From Astragalus membranaceus (taxonomy: Eukaryota; Streptophyta; Magnoliopsida; Fabales; Fabaceae), in assembly GCA_039519185.1 (NCBI GenBank), contig CM076849.1, positions 114,581,806 to 114,645,805 of the forward strand: a DNA stretch of 64,000 bases, in the 5' to 3' direction. The notes beneath the pieces were generated by a model. It did not search any database, was not told where the DNA came from, and saw nothing but the letters and a program-made list of their open reading frames with translations. Made by a program: the position numbers and the translations under genes. This document shows positions 11,801 through 23,269 of this stretch, piece by piece (position 1 is the stretch's first letter; each line of letters begins with the position of its first letter).

Positions 11801-14060
11801 TAAGTCGTACCATCGTACATCTAAGAAACTGAATACAAAATACAGAGATACAAGGGAAACTGAAATACAAGACATAAAGAAATAAAGATAGCGGCTGCTC
11901 CTCAAGCATCTTCATAGCCGTGTCTCACGGTCTTCAACTTTCCCTGCTTAACCGAAAAACAACAACAATGGATTGGGTGAGACAACTTGTCTCAGTGAGT
12001 TCTATCGCGACCCCTTACTAATTCTCTCGATTCAATTATGCTTGATTCATTATACTTAACTCATAAATCATAGTCCTCAAAGTTGACTATGTGGCTAACT
12101 AACTAAAAGTTGACCTCGTAACCCTCAAGCCGGTTACAAGATACAACACTAACTAAAGTTATAGCGTGTCACCGGTCACTTGGCATAATAAGCTTCCGGT
12201 GAACCCGTCCCCACTAATCGGCTGGGTCCCTAACGGGGCCTAGGTTCATAAGGCTCATGACTGCCTCTCCCCTAGCACACTAAACTAAATAGGGTCGTCA
12301 CCTCGACTAAAGATATATATGACGATATACCTGAACTGAACTCAACAATGAACTTAAACATAACAATAACTTGACTGAACAACGAACTGAACTGAACATA
12401 AACTTATTACTAAGGTGATCTAATTACTAACTAAGTCTAATTATTAAGTGATCTCTCATGGATTACTAAGGTTTGCTAACTTATCTTATCACTCTTACTA
12501 AACCAGTCAATCCAGCACAATACATCAAACACAAATTCATAACATGAAATCAATGGTCAATCACATGAGCATTCACTTAACCTGAACGTAATCCAAACAC
12601 AACCAATCATAATCAACTACCACTCAATTCAGGGCAATTCAATTATAGTAACATTGGGGAAGGTGGAAGGAGGGATTAGAAAGCAATTGGAATCGTTCGG
12701 AATGATTTAAAACACTTTTTAAAATAGGCAACCCGAAGACCAGGCACGACCCGTGCGCCCATACACACGATCCGTGCGTGTCCATCATTTATCGTGTCAT
12801 TCCTTTCCGATCCCGAATTACTTTCCAATCAATACTACCACTTCAGTCAAAGCCAAACATGTAGAATTACGGTGTTCCTATCATAGGGGAACCTTTCAAG
12901 ATTTCGCATCAGAAGGATACGCACGGTCCGTGCGCCTTGGCACACGACCCGTGCGCGTTTTCAAAGACGGCACCATTGGTTCCAGAATCTCACGCACGAC
13001 CCGTGCCCAGAGGCACACGGTCCGTGCGTGACTAACAGTGTTTCAGAAAAACAGTTTTTACGTGTTCGTTCCCATTCCGATTGTTCCCGTGTCTATTCCG
13101 ATTCACATCCGAACTTACCAATACATTAAAACAGTCATGGCAATCAATACAATCAGTCCAATCACTGACATAACAATCATAACATGCAATTTAATCCCAA
13201 TTTCAGTCTAATGATCCATCGACTCCATAACTTAGAACGGTATTTTCGCAAACGATTCGACACCGGTTTTTCATAAAACGCGAGACTCAATATCTCAGAA
13301 CACAACACATGATTTTAACAATCCTAGTGAGTATAGAACTCACCTTTTGATGATGACAAACAACCCACACCGAGACTTCACGATTACGATCACACGGTGA
13401 CTCCAATTTCTCCCAAACTGCTCCAATTAACTTCCAACCGAAAACCCAGCCACTGAACTACTCGCTAGGTTGCTCCAATACGCGATTCAGGGACTGACAA
13501 GGGTTCTAACACTCATCTAACTCACATGCAACACTGATTTCAGAATTTTGGTTAAGTGGAGCTTGGTGAGTCTTCAATGGTGGAATGTGGTGGAGGTTGG
13601 GAATGACTATGAACTTAGCATCAATGGAAAGGAAATAGGGAGCTGATTCAGAATGTGTTGATAGATGAAGCATGCATGATGGTTTGAAGGAAACCCTCAC
13701 CTCTTCTCTTCCTCTCCCATTCGCATCCTCTCTCTTTTTCTCCTCTTGGTTCTGTTTTTCTTTCTCTTTTGAGAAGTTGAAAAAATGAAGTGTTTCTCCA
13801 TGTAGCTCAGCTGAATGGGTATATAAAGGGGCATGGCAAAAGACACAAATACCCTCCACTTAAACATTTCCTCCCTAATGACTCCCTTCAGCCCCCAACA
13901 CTCTAACTTGATGCATTTAATATTAATTAAGCACATCATTTGCACAATAAATCAATCAAGTATACACCAATCCAATTAATTTATTTTCAATCAAGACAAG
14001 AATTCACAATATAATAATTCACGCCAAATTAATTAACTAGCGAAAATTGGGGATATTACA
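8843..14060 (-). mobile_element. 5' LTR of the gag-only element, split by a solo LTR
   Basis: The LTR starts at 8843, is interrupted at 8879, and resumes at about 11601-14060, ending gatattaca next to the agaag duplication. It parallels the 5388-7931 LTR, with the same donor hairpin (13327-13343), cassette (12740-13030), donor complement (11995-12005) and palindrome (11978-11994, here the perfect form tgagacaacttgtctca). A deletion of about 65 bp near 12890 removes part of the cassette spacer. Confidence 0.9.
8880..11600 (+). mobile_element. Solo LTR (plus orientation) nested in the gag-only element
   Basis: 2,721 bp, tgtaacatccc...cggggtgttaca, with no interior. Flanks attac (8875-8879) and tttac (11601-11605) are a target duplication with one later change. 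Intact sibling sequence at 5421-5430 confirms that the two flanks join. Inside: splice donor at 10004 within GTGAGTTCTATACTCAC, cacggatcgtgcg-type inverted repeats at about 10305-10410, gttcactg-like short repeats at 10770-10860, the donor complement at 11177-11187, a palindrome at 11188-11204, and a pyrimidine tract with acceptor AG at 11229-11230. The open frames here are translations of these repeats. Confidence 0.9.
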
Positions 14061-14065
14061 AGAAG

Positions 14066-14294
14066 GCTGAGAATCCAATGTTGTAGGGTTTCAGACATTT
14101 TCGGGGCTGAGGCAACTAACTGTCATAATTTTCAGTAATTTACATGAAACATTGAGTGGATCCTGACTCAATACGTCACCTAATATACTAAAAAGATCTG
14201 ACATGTCATTGTCTAAGTCCCTAGCTGACTCGATCCTATGTTCTTGACCCGAAGGTCACTACGTCCGACAAGGCCGAACCGCTCTGATACCAAA
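14066..14294 (-). mobile_element. Leader remnant and primer site of an older Ty3 element
   Basis: The interior next to the LTR at 14295. It includes TGGTATCAGAGC on the minus strand (14281-14292), the initiator-Met primer site. The rest of the interior continues left of the 5388-14060 insertion. No intact coding region is visible. Confidence 0.75.
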
Positions 14295-17067
14295 TGTAAC
14301 ACCCCAGTATTTCTTTAATCAAAGAGATACCTAAATGTACAATTTGGTTTACAACAGAGTATAAAAATTCCTGTTCAGATATAAATCCTTACAAGAAATA
14401 GCGGAAACTATGAAATAACATTATACAATTTCGGGTCATAAGACTGAATACAGAGACTACATCAAAAACCTAAGACATGGATGGAAGATCACATCTCCAA
14501 CTTCTCTTCGAGCCTGATAACTAACCGTGCCGCCTGCTGTCCTTATATCCTGTTCACTGTAAAAACAACAACAATGATTGGGTGAGACAACTTGTCTCAG
14601 TGAGTTCTACCGTGCCCCCTCGCTAACACTCGGTTCAATTATTAAACTGTTACAACATGTTTTACATTAGCTATGACAAGCTATAAATCGAAATGCCGAC
14701 TGTGCAAAAATCTACGAATCCCAGCAAATCGTGTTCTTACATTAGTTTAGCATAAATCGGCTGTACAAGGCCTAGGTAAGGGATCATGACTTCCCTCCCA
14801 AGTGTGCTACTTGTCGGGTCGTCACCCAACGCGATATATAATAAAATACACATCATGTCCGCATTGGACCGTCTCATAAAGTTAGATAATCAATATCTAT
14901 TTCGATCTATAACCGGTATTGATGAATTCAAAGTTAGACATCCGGCATTATAATCACAGCATAACAATTGACATCCAGTTCAGTTGGTTTATTCAATACA
15001 TGAACCCACACGCATACTAGCTTTCGGTTTTTCGATCAATTTGACTTAAACTTTAAGAAAACCTTTAACATATCAAACGACGTCGAAAAATTGCAAAAGA
15101 CCACTTGTTGGAAAGCCACGGATGTTTAGTTTCTGAATAAACTTTTGGTTTTGCAAAATAATGAGCCAAATAGTATAGTTTTTAAAAATAGACAGAGTGG
15201 TTCCCAGATTGGACAGAATCTGTCCCCGGATTTCTAGCACTTCTAAAATGACCAAAACTCAACCAATTAATCTTAATATTGAATCAAAACCATAGAAAAT
15301 TGAGTCTAGGTTTCAAAGAAATAAGAATCGTTCAAAAAGAAGTTCAATTGAGAGCACAGTGCCCAAAACACTAAACCTATACCGAGTTTAACTTCAGGAA
15401 TTTGACCTAACTTGGGATACTCATAGCTCGAGCTACACAACTACAATTTTGATGAAACCAATGCCAAAATGACCAATATTAAGTCTAGTTTCTAAGAAAA
15501 TAGACCACATAATTTTTGGACAGATAGAACGTTCTCAGTTTTAAAAAGAAAGTACCTATATCCAGAATGCTTCCAAAATATTACCCAAACTTGTGAATCT
15601 TATAATTTGAGCTAGACAACTCCAATTTTGATGAAACCAGTTCCAAATTGAAGAGCCTTAAGTCTCGTTTTTAAAAATGTAGTACACAGACTGGTTTGAT
15701 TACCATAACTCATGCAACATCCAAAATACTGAGCACACATCCAGAAACTTTCCAACAGTGAAATCTCTTCATCAATTTTTCATATTTTTCAGAAAACAGC
15801 AATCATAACATTCAATAACAAAATATGAAAATCCCTAATCGTGAGTAAAACTCACCGGTATGGCGAGTCCCCGAGAAGTCGCGTCCTCGCTCGATCAACC
15901 GAACCGTTAACCACTCGAACAATCCTCGTAATCAAGAACACGCTCCGAATGCCTCTGTGACTGAACTCAATGGGCCCCACTTGCACAAACAGAAACTCAA
16001 TCAATCATTCCTGGTACTGAACTCCTTTCCGGTGTGTAGAATTGGTGTCTCTCGCAACGTGACAACTCGAATCCCAAATCCGACGAATTAACATCACCAG
16101 CTCTCATCCTGATTTCCAGCAACAGCGCACAGATTTGCAACTGGCATAGCTAGGTCAGTACGGGACCAAAACCCTTCAAATAAGTGCCGATTGTGAAGAT
16201 AATTTCGTCTACTTTTAGATGGAGGAAGTTGCAGACGCCTCCAACCAATATTCAGAGAGTTATCGCGAACACAAGTCGACTGGTCCAGTATAGTGGCTGA
16301 TTCTTAACCGAAACCTGTGAACCCGATATCTCTCTCATTTCCGAATGCAACCCGATGCTTCTTGTTCCCAAAATAATGAAATTTCTGTCTAGTTTCCAGA
16401 GGAACAAAAATCACTTTCATCTGAGTTGTGTACAGGGAGATACGATGGAAATACTGAGGGTAGTTCATACGGGTTCCTGTAGAGTTTCCCGAGCAACACT
16501 TTCATTTATTCAAACTCTCCCATCTCCACGAATTGGACTCCAAAAACAGCTGACCCTACGTCAGTCTTCAAGCATAACCCTTCATCCATCACTACTCACA
16601 CACCCAAGCTCAGATTACTCTCTTGGAATTGACATGCAAAGCATCAAGTGCCAAAATTCCATTTCTCTCCACTTGGAGCTTCAAGGATTCGAAAATGGTA
16701 TAAGTTGAGGGAGAATCTGGTTCAGAAAGTTGGCTGACTGTAAGGAGCATGAAAAATGGAGTGGATGGGTGGTGAGAATACTCACATGCATGAATATTGG
16801 GTGAAACCCCACTTTCTTCTTCCTCCTTCTCTCACGCCCTCTTCTCTTCTCTCCCCTTCTGTTTTCAGCTCTTTCCTCTTTTCTGATTTTTGAAGAAGAC
16901 TAAGTGTGAGGGTGAGTGAGGGATCAGGTATTAAAGGGGGCTGAAGGGGTAAAATGGTGAGAAAAGACCATTTTGCCCGCCAGCTAAAAATCTTCTATAA
17001 TTCCACCATTAATCCATAATTCAATGGAGAATACTAACTCTTGGCTTTTCTCTCGACTATCCCGAAC

Positions 17068-18958
17068 TGTAACACCCCGATATTTTTATCGATTAAAAAT
17101 GCCCGAGTTCACATTAGTAACACATCAGAGATAAAAAATTCCTGCCTAAATACCGAATACTGTAACATAGTTTTCAACTGAATAACAACCAAACAGTCTT
17201 AATACACATAAGACTATAGAAGGTTCTCAGACCATAATATTCAACAACTATAGTATTCAGTATCATACAAGAAAGCGGAAGAAGATACATAACACTAAAG
17301 TAATATTGTCATAGTACATAACAAGAACAAGGGAAAATAAACTAAGCATGAGACTAAATCATCAGCAGCCAGTCCGAGCACAACCACTTGTGCCTCTGTG
17401 GTCCATTCTTTCCCCGTTTCTCTGTAAAATCAACAACATATAAACAGTGAGATACAATCTCAGTGAGTTCTACCGAGACCCCCAGCAACCCTCTCGGTCA
17501 ATTATGAAACCTTTTTAATAATTAACACGACACTGACTGCACGGATGCTACTCCCAGTGAACCAAATCGTAGAACCACTAACACACCACCGACTGTGCAA
17601 ACTCTAACTCCCAGTGAACCGTGCCACATACCCTTTAATACGACACCGACTGCGCGAACGATAACTCCCGGTGACTCATATCTTTTAACTCAACACGGCA
17701 TCGACTGCGCGAACACTAACTTCCGATGAACCGCATTATTCAACATTCCACCGACTGCGCGAACGCTAACTCCCAGTGAACCTGCTGTAACTCAGTGCAA
17801 CATCAACTGCGCAAACGCTAACTCCCGATGAACCGCACAACAAACAATTTAACATAACACCGACTTCGCGTACACTAATTTGCCCCTTTTAAGCACCATT
17901 TTTCCCATGCATCTTAGAACACCTCAATCGGGTTCCTAGATCAAAAGTTATCGCGAAAACAAAATCAGTGTACAGTTGTTGAAAATTTACAAAGCGTCGC
18001 GACGCGAAAAGGATCCGAAACATTTTTCGTTGCAAAACTGAAGCTTGGTCGCGACACGAAGGAGGGAAGTCGTGACCCGATGGAGACCAGCTGTTGCAAA
18101 ATTTTGGCGGGTTCGCGCGAAAACCACGATTCCGCTCAATTCCGATTCTCGTTCCAGTTGAAAACAGATTTAACAACCACAAAAACAGCCCCAATCAAAG
18201 TCACACAATCAATCAAATCAATCAAAAACTCAACGTAACCGAATTGTATTAAAACGCGACATATTTTCAAATAACGGTTTTCGTTCCAAAAATATCTCGA
18301 AATCAATTAACGCAAAAACTATCGAAACACAAAAACATCCTAAGCGTGAGTAAAACTCACCCTCGAAGCGAGAGCCGAAAACACCGAGACTTCGAACTCG
18401 CCGAGACTTCAAAATCACCAAATCGAACTCAATCAACACCAATCCGCTCCTAACTTCGATTCGAGCTTCCAAACGCGTCCAATCGCTCTTGGCTTCGATC
18501 CTAAACATGATTCCGTCGTCAATTTCAACTCACAACTCAGAATTTCAACAAATCCCTCACCAAAAACCCTAAAAATTTGTAGGTCTCAAATTGGGGGGAA
18601 AATGGAGGAGAGCTTACCTAGTTCCTGGGTTTTGATGATGGAGAGGAGGTGACGATGATGATGAAATTTGGAGGGATGGGGTGGTGATCTTCTTTTTTTT
18701 TCTTCTTCTTTTCCCTTTTCTCTTCTTCTTTCCTTCTCTTCTTTGTCTCCTCTGCTCACGCTTCCTTTCTTCTTTTCTTTCTTTTCCTTTTATTACTTTC
18801 TTTCTTTCACAGTTAACACATTAAGTGGTAATATGGTCAAATGACCATATTGCCCTTAATCCTTTATTTCCTCCCAAAATTACCCTTGTTCAGTGTAACT
18901 TGGTTAGCGATCCTAAAAACCACCAAATAGTTCAATTAATTACTTTGAGGATGTTACA
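17068..18958 (-). mobile_element. Solo LTR (minus orientation) with TCGCGACGCGA-type cassette
   Basis: 1,891 bp, tgtaacacccc...gatgttaca, with a perfect 5-bp target duplication cgaac (17063-17067 and 18959-18963). It contains the palindrome tgagatacaatctca (17448-17462), donor complement 17463-17473, donor hairpin 18346-18360, a degenerate tandem repeat at about 17525-17880, and gtcgcgacgcga-type inverted repeats at about 17990-18110. Confidence 0.9.
17525..17880. repeat. Degenerate tandem repeat inside the solo LTR
   Basis: About six or seven copies of a roughly 50-60 bp unit containing accgactgcgcgaacgctaa and actcccagtgaacc. Copies diverge and spacing varies. Other LTRs carry unrelated tandem repeats at the same relative position (33738-33830, 50936-51040). 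Confidence 0.75.
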
Positions 18959-19194
18959 CGAACCGAGGCACAACTAATTATTTCTAACAAACAAATAAAT
19001 CTTTCCTAAACTTCATAATTCGGATCTTAAAAAATTTCGGGGTGTTACAGAAAGAGCAATAAAAAAAGTAGTAAAAAAAACATAAAAATATAAAAAGTTT
19101 ATTCCAACATTTCATAAGGAATATTTGAACACAAATATGATGCAATCTAATTAACATTTATTATTATTGAAGAAACGATTACATCATAAACTGT

Positions 19195-19364
19195 TTCGGA
19201 TTCATTTTGTTTTTTTTTTAGATAAGCAATGTTAGTGGGGGTGGTGGAATGTTAGTTTCCGGGAGTTGAACCCGGGACCTCCTTCTTGCACTCATTTGGT
19301 GCACTCCTTCGGTATCCCTTAGCTCGCCAACTGAACTACCTACTTGGGATTCGGATTCATTTTG
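19195..19364 (-). mobile_element. tRNA-derived SINE with 15-bp target duplication
   Basis: A 140-bp insert (19210-19349) flanked by the direct repeat ttcggattcattttg (19195-19209 and 19350-19364). On the minus strand it has a Pol III A box (TAGTTCAGTTGGC, 19326-19338), a B box (GGGTTCAACTCCC, 19261-19273) and an A-rich tail after TTGCTTATCT. All hallmarks of a plant tRNA-derived SINE are present. It occurs only in unit 1 of the array and sits at the stop codon of copy 1. The duplicated target restores the stop, so the peptide is unchanged. Confidence 0.88.
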
Positions 19365-19703
19365 TAATTGGTGGTACTGGACTAGGAATGTTATTAATGA
19401 AATGAATACAATTGCTGCCAGCACATATGCAATCTTCCCCGCATACATCACGGCAATCGCTATCTTTACGACATTGGTGTGAGTAATGTGCACCTATTTC
19501 CATGTGCATATCTACACAAATAAATAATATAGATATATAAAAACATAAGAACAATATTGTATGTAGATAGTATTACGGGATTTCAAATATTTGCAAGGTA
19601 AACAAGTTGAAATGAAAAAAGGTATCGTAGATAGGTGTTTGCTCATACCAGATGCAATGATAAAGAATGCTAATACGAGAACAAAAATCTTTTTGATTTC
19701 CAT
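19357..19703 (-). CDS. Cysteine-rich secreted peptide (NCR/knottin-like), copy 1
   Basis: Two exons: 19703-19649 (55 nt) and 19511-19357 (155 nt), joined by a GT-AG intron (donor GTATGAG, acceptor TTGTGTAG); 69 residues. Exon 1 encodes a signal peptide (MEIKKIFVLVLAFFIIAS). The mature part has six cysteines at 32, 38, 42, 46, 48 and 53, spacing C-x5-C-x3-C-x3-C-x-C-x4-C, as in NCR, defensin-like or knottin peptides secreted from the cell. Copy 1 has Ser at residue 51, where other copies have Gly. A 19-bp deletion in the 5' leader brings the TATA box (19717-19726) to 14 bp from the ATG. A SINE lies at the stop. The exact family and target are not identifiable by eye. The overlapping 91-residue frame reads through the SINE and is not a gene. 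Confidence 0.8.
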
Positions 19704-19750
19704 CTATTGATGTCTCTTTATATAAGATAATTGAGTTAAATGTCACTAGG

Positions 19751-19869
19751 ATGAGAGGAGTAAATCCGTACTGTATATCAATAAATGGACGGTGATGCTT
19801 TTTTTTACATCATGACCATCCATGTATTGTTATATGTACGGTCTAGATTTACTCTTCTTATTCTCTCAT
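19751..19869. repeat. Long imperfect hairpin (MITE-like) upstream of each peptide gene
   Basis: About 119 bp. Arms begin atgagaggagtaaatc and end gatttactc...ctctcat, with inner arms gtgatg and catcatgaccatcc around a T-rich loop. It sits about 50-170 bp upstream of the peptide start codon in every unit (for example 21362-21480, 22994-23112, 24650-24768). It could be a MITE caught in the founding unit or a structural promoter element. In copy 9 the CACTA end cuts it. Confidence 0.7.
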
Positions 19870-20927
19870 TTTTAAAACTCCTCTTACTTTGAGCCACCCC
19901 ATACAAATATTTAATATATGGTTAGTTTGAATTTGACTATACTCTGTGTTTTCTAAATAATTTATATATATATAATTAAACTAAAATCCAGTAAAAAAGT
20001 AATATTTGACTCAAATATAATTAATGCTTAGTTTTATTTTAAATATACTTTTGTTGTTCCAAATAATTTATCTATTTCACTATACCTTTGTTGTTCCCAA
20101 AAATGTTTTTCGATTCTTATTAAAAAGCAATATGGGATATATTCATTGAAAAATCTCATTAGCCAAAAATTATCTTTATTTTGTAACTATATATGTTAAT
20201 TATTTGAATAAATTTATTCTATCTTTATCCCCTACAATTCAATTTAGAAATTTATATGTAATATTTTTAAATCAGCAATATATTCCTAATTTAGATTATT
20301 TAATTAAAGTAATTCTACCAACATGCATCAGTATTTGATGCGAAACTTGTGTGGAGTTGACTATTTAATATGATAAAACATCTACTATCATTTGAAAAAT
20401 GTAATAGTCTGTAATTTTAATAGGCGTTTCTTAAATACTCTAAAGAGTGTCAGTGTTAGGCGTTAGTAAAAGTTTGATTACTCAAACACCCGGCTATGAA
20501 AATGCATAATTAAATAGACGTAAATGTGCCTAAAAAAAGAGTTTGATTGATTGTGCTGTGTCTAAAAATTTTACAAGCCTAGTATTTTTACAAAATGGTC
20601 TCCATTGGCAATGATCACTAGCCTAAAGCGAGCCCACGATCAAAGAGCATTCAATTGGTTAATATTAACGTACATGATACCCATTACACACTAGAAATCC
20701 TGAAAAATCTCACCACTAATTGCTTAAGGCGTGAAATGTCGAAGATATTTGTGCATTGAAACGGTTAAAAATCTTCAAAACAGAGTAGTATCCATCAACA
20801 AAGAGCAATAAAAAAAGTAGTAAAAAAAACATAAAAATATAAAAAGTTTATTCCAACATTACATAAGGAATATTTGAACACAAATATGATGGAATCTAAT
20901 TAACATTTATTATTATTGAAGAAATGA

Positions 20928-21295
20928 TTACATCATAAACTGTTTCAGATTTATTTTGTAATCGGTTACTGGACTAGGAATGTTATTAATGAAATGAATA
21001 CAATTGCCGCCAGCACATATGCAATCTTCCCCGCATACATCACGGCAATCGCTATCTTTACGACATTGGTGTGAGTAATGTGCACCTACTTCCATGTGCA
21101 TATCTACACAAATAAAGAATATAGAGATATAAAAACATAAGAACAATGTTGTATATAGACAGTATTACGGGATTTCAAATATTTGCAAGGTAAACAAGGT
21201 TAAATGAAAAAAGGTATTGTAGATAGGTGTTTGCTCATACCAGATGCAATGATAAAGAAAGCTAATATGAGAGCAAAAATCTTTTTGATTTCCAT
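20928..21295 (-). CDS. Cysteine-rich secreted peptide, copy 2 (long C-terminus type)
   Basis: Exon 1 21295-21241, exon 2 21103-20928; 76 residues. All six cysteines are kept. Relative to copy 1, residue 24 is Val (MEVG) and a 2-bp loss in the tail (cggttac versus cggtggtac) shifts the frame after PSPV, replacing PPITK with TDYKINLKQFMM. This tail type is shared by copies 4 and 6. The signal peptide differs slightly (IFALILAFF). A TATA box lies at 21328-21337, and the leader carries the 19 bp missing from copy 1. The disulfide core is intact, so the gene looks functional. Confidence 0.8.
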
Positions 21296-21570
21296 CTTTT
21301 TTGTGGAAAATGATCTATTGATGTCTCTTTATATAAGATAATTGAGTTAAATGTCACTAGGATGAGAGGAGTAAATCAGTACTGTATATCAATAAATGGA
21401 CGGTGATGCTTTTTTTTACATCATGACCATCCATGTATTGTTATATGTACGGTCTATATTTACTCTTCTTATTCTCTCATTTTTAAAACTGCTCTTACTT
21501 TGACTCACCCCATACAAATATTTAATATATGGTTAGTTTGAATTTGACTATACTCTGTGTTTTCTAAATA

Positions 21571-21613
<43 letters not shown>

Positions 21614-22580
21614 CTTAAATCTAGTAAAAAAGTAATATTTGACTCAAATATAATTAATGCTTAGTTTTATTTTAAATATACTTTGTCGTTCCAAGTAATT
21701 TCTCTATTTCACTATACATTTGTTGTTCCCAAAAATGTTTTTCGATTCTTATAAAAACACAGTATGGGATATATTCATTGAAAAATCTAATTAGCCAAAA
21801 ATTATGTTTATTTTGAAACTATATATGTTAATTATTTGAATAAATTTATTCTATCTTTATCCCCTACAATTCAATTTAGAAATTTATATGTAATATTTTT
21901 AAATCAGCAATATATTCCTAATTTAAATTATTTAATTAAAGTAATTCTACCAACATGCATCAGTATTTGATGCGAAACTTGTGTGAAGTTGACTAATTAA
22001 TATGATAAAACATCTACTATCAATTGAAAAATGTAATAATCTGTAATTTTAATAGGCGTTTCTTAAATACTCCAAAGAGTGTCAGTGTTAGGCGTTATTA
22101 AAAGTTTGATTACTCAAACACCCGGCTAAGAAAATGCATAATTAAATAGACGTAAATGTGCCTAAAAAAAGAGTTTGATTGATTGTTGTGTGTCTAAAAA
22201 TTTTACAAGCCTAGTATTTTTATAAAATGGTCTCCATTGGCAATAATCACTAGCCTAAAGCGAGCCCACGATCAAAGAGCATTCAATTGGTTAATATTAA
22301 CGTACATGATACCCATTACACACTAGAAATCCTGAAAAATGCACCACTAATTACTTAAGGCGTGAAATGTGGAATATATTTGTGCATTGAAACGGTTAAA
22401 AATCTTCAAAACATAGTAGTATCCATCAACAAAGAGCAATAAAAAAGTAGTAAAAAAAACATAAAAATATAAAAAGTTTATTCCAACATTACATAAGGAA
22501 TAGTTGAACACAAATATGATGGAATCTAATTAACATTTATTATTATTGAAGAAATGATTACATCATAAACTATTTCAGAT

Positions 22581-22927
22581 TCATTTTGTAATCGGTGGTA
22601 CTGGACTAGGAATGTTATTAATGAAATGAATACAATTGCCGCCAGCACATATGCAATCTTCCCCGCATACATCACGGCAATCGCTATCTTTACGACATTG
22701 GTGTGAGTAATGTGCACCTATTTCCATGTGCATATCTACACAAATAAAGAATATAGAGATATAAAAACAAAAGAACAATGTTGTATATAGATAGTATTAC
22801 GGGATTTCAAATATTTGCAAGGTAAACAAGGTTAAATGAAAAAAGGTATCGTAGATAGGTGTTTGCTCATACCAGATGCAATGATAAAGAATGCTAATAC
22901 GAGAACAAAAATCTTTTTGATTTCCAT
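22581..22927 (-). CDS. Cysteine-rich secreted peptide, copy 3 (short C-terminus type)
   Basis: Exon 1 22927-22873, exon 2 22735-22581; 69 residues, ending PSPVPPITK. Six cysteines in the standard spacing and Gly at residue 51. TATA box at 22960-22969. Copies 3 and 5 also share small spacer differences (one A fewer in the A-run near 22440, gaatagttg near 22500), pointing to common descent through a two-unit duplication. Confidence 0.82.
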
Positions 22928-23231
22928 CTTTTTTGTGGAAAATGATCTATTGATGTCTCTTTATATAAGATAATTGAGTTAAATGTCACTAGGATGAGAG
23001 GAGTAAATCAGTACTGTATATCAATAAATGGACGGTGATGCTTTTTTTTACATCATGACCATCCATGTATTGTTATATGTACGGTCTAGATTTACTCTTC
23101 TTATTCTCTCATTTTTAAAACTGCTCTTACTTTGACTCACCCCATACAAATATATAATATATGGTTAGTTTGAATTTGACTATACTCTGTGTTTTCTAAA
23201 TAATTTATATATATATATAAATATATATATA

Positions 23232-23269
<38 letters not shown>

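Larger units (their letters stand above)
5388..14060 (-). mobile_element. Non-autonomous Ty3/gypsy element with gag-only interior
   Basis: A complete minus-strand insertion bounded by the 5-bp target duplication agaag (5383-5387 and 14061-14065). Left LTR 5388-7931 (3'), interior 7932-8842, right LTR 8843-8879 plus about 11601-14060 (5'), split by a solo LTR. The interior is only about 0.9 kb: polypurine tract, one gag-like ORF with duplicated zinc knuckles, and primer site, without protease, RT or integrase. It would need enzymes from a related element. The LTR copies are very similar, differing mainly by a ~65 bp deletion in the right copy near 12890, so insertion looks fairly recent. Confidence 0.9.
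14295..19049 (-). mobile_element. 5' LTR of an older minus-strand Ty3 element, split by a solo LTR
   Basis: LTR parts 14295-17067 and about 18964-19049 (tgtaacacccc...ggggtgttaca), next to a primer site, so it is a 5' LTR. It has the shared signals on the minus strand: donor hairpin GTGAGTTTTACTCAC at 15841-15855, palindrome 14583-14599 and donor complement 14600-14610. Its central cassette (about 15160-15740) is not CpG-rich but resembles the centre of the LTR at 61667-63692. Its right end abuts the peptide array; flanking gaaag cannot be paired with a left duplication in this window. Confidence 0.8.

Noticed and set aside
5388..14060. Two independent neighbouring solo LTRs rather than one element
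   Set aside because: The matching agaag duplication at the outer ends, a polypurine tract and a primer site in the 0.9-kb interior show one insertion.
19326..19338. A functional tRNA gene at the SINE
   Set aside because: A and B boxes are present, but there is no cloverleaf, and an A-rich tail with a long target duplication indicates a SINE.
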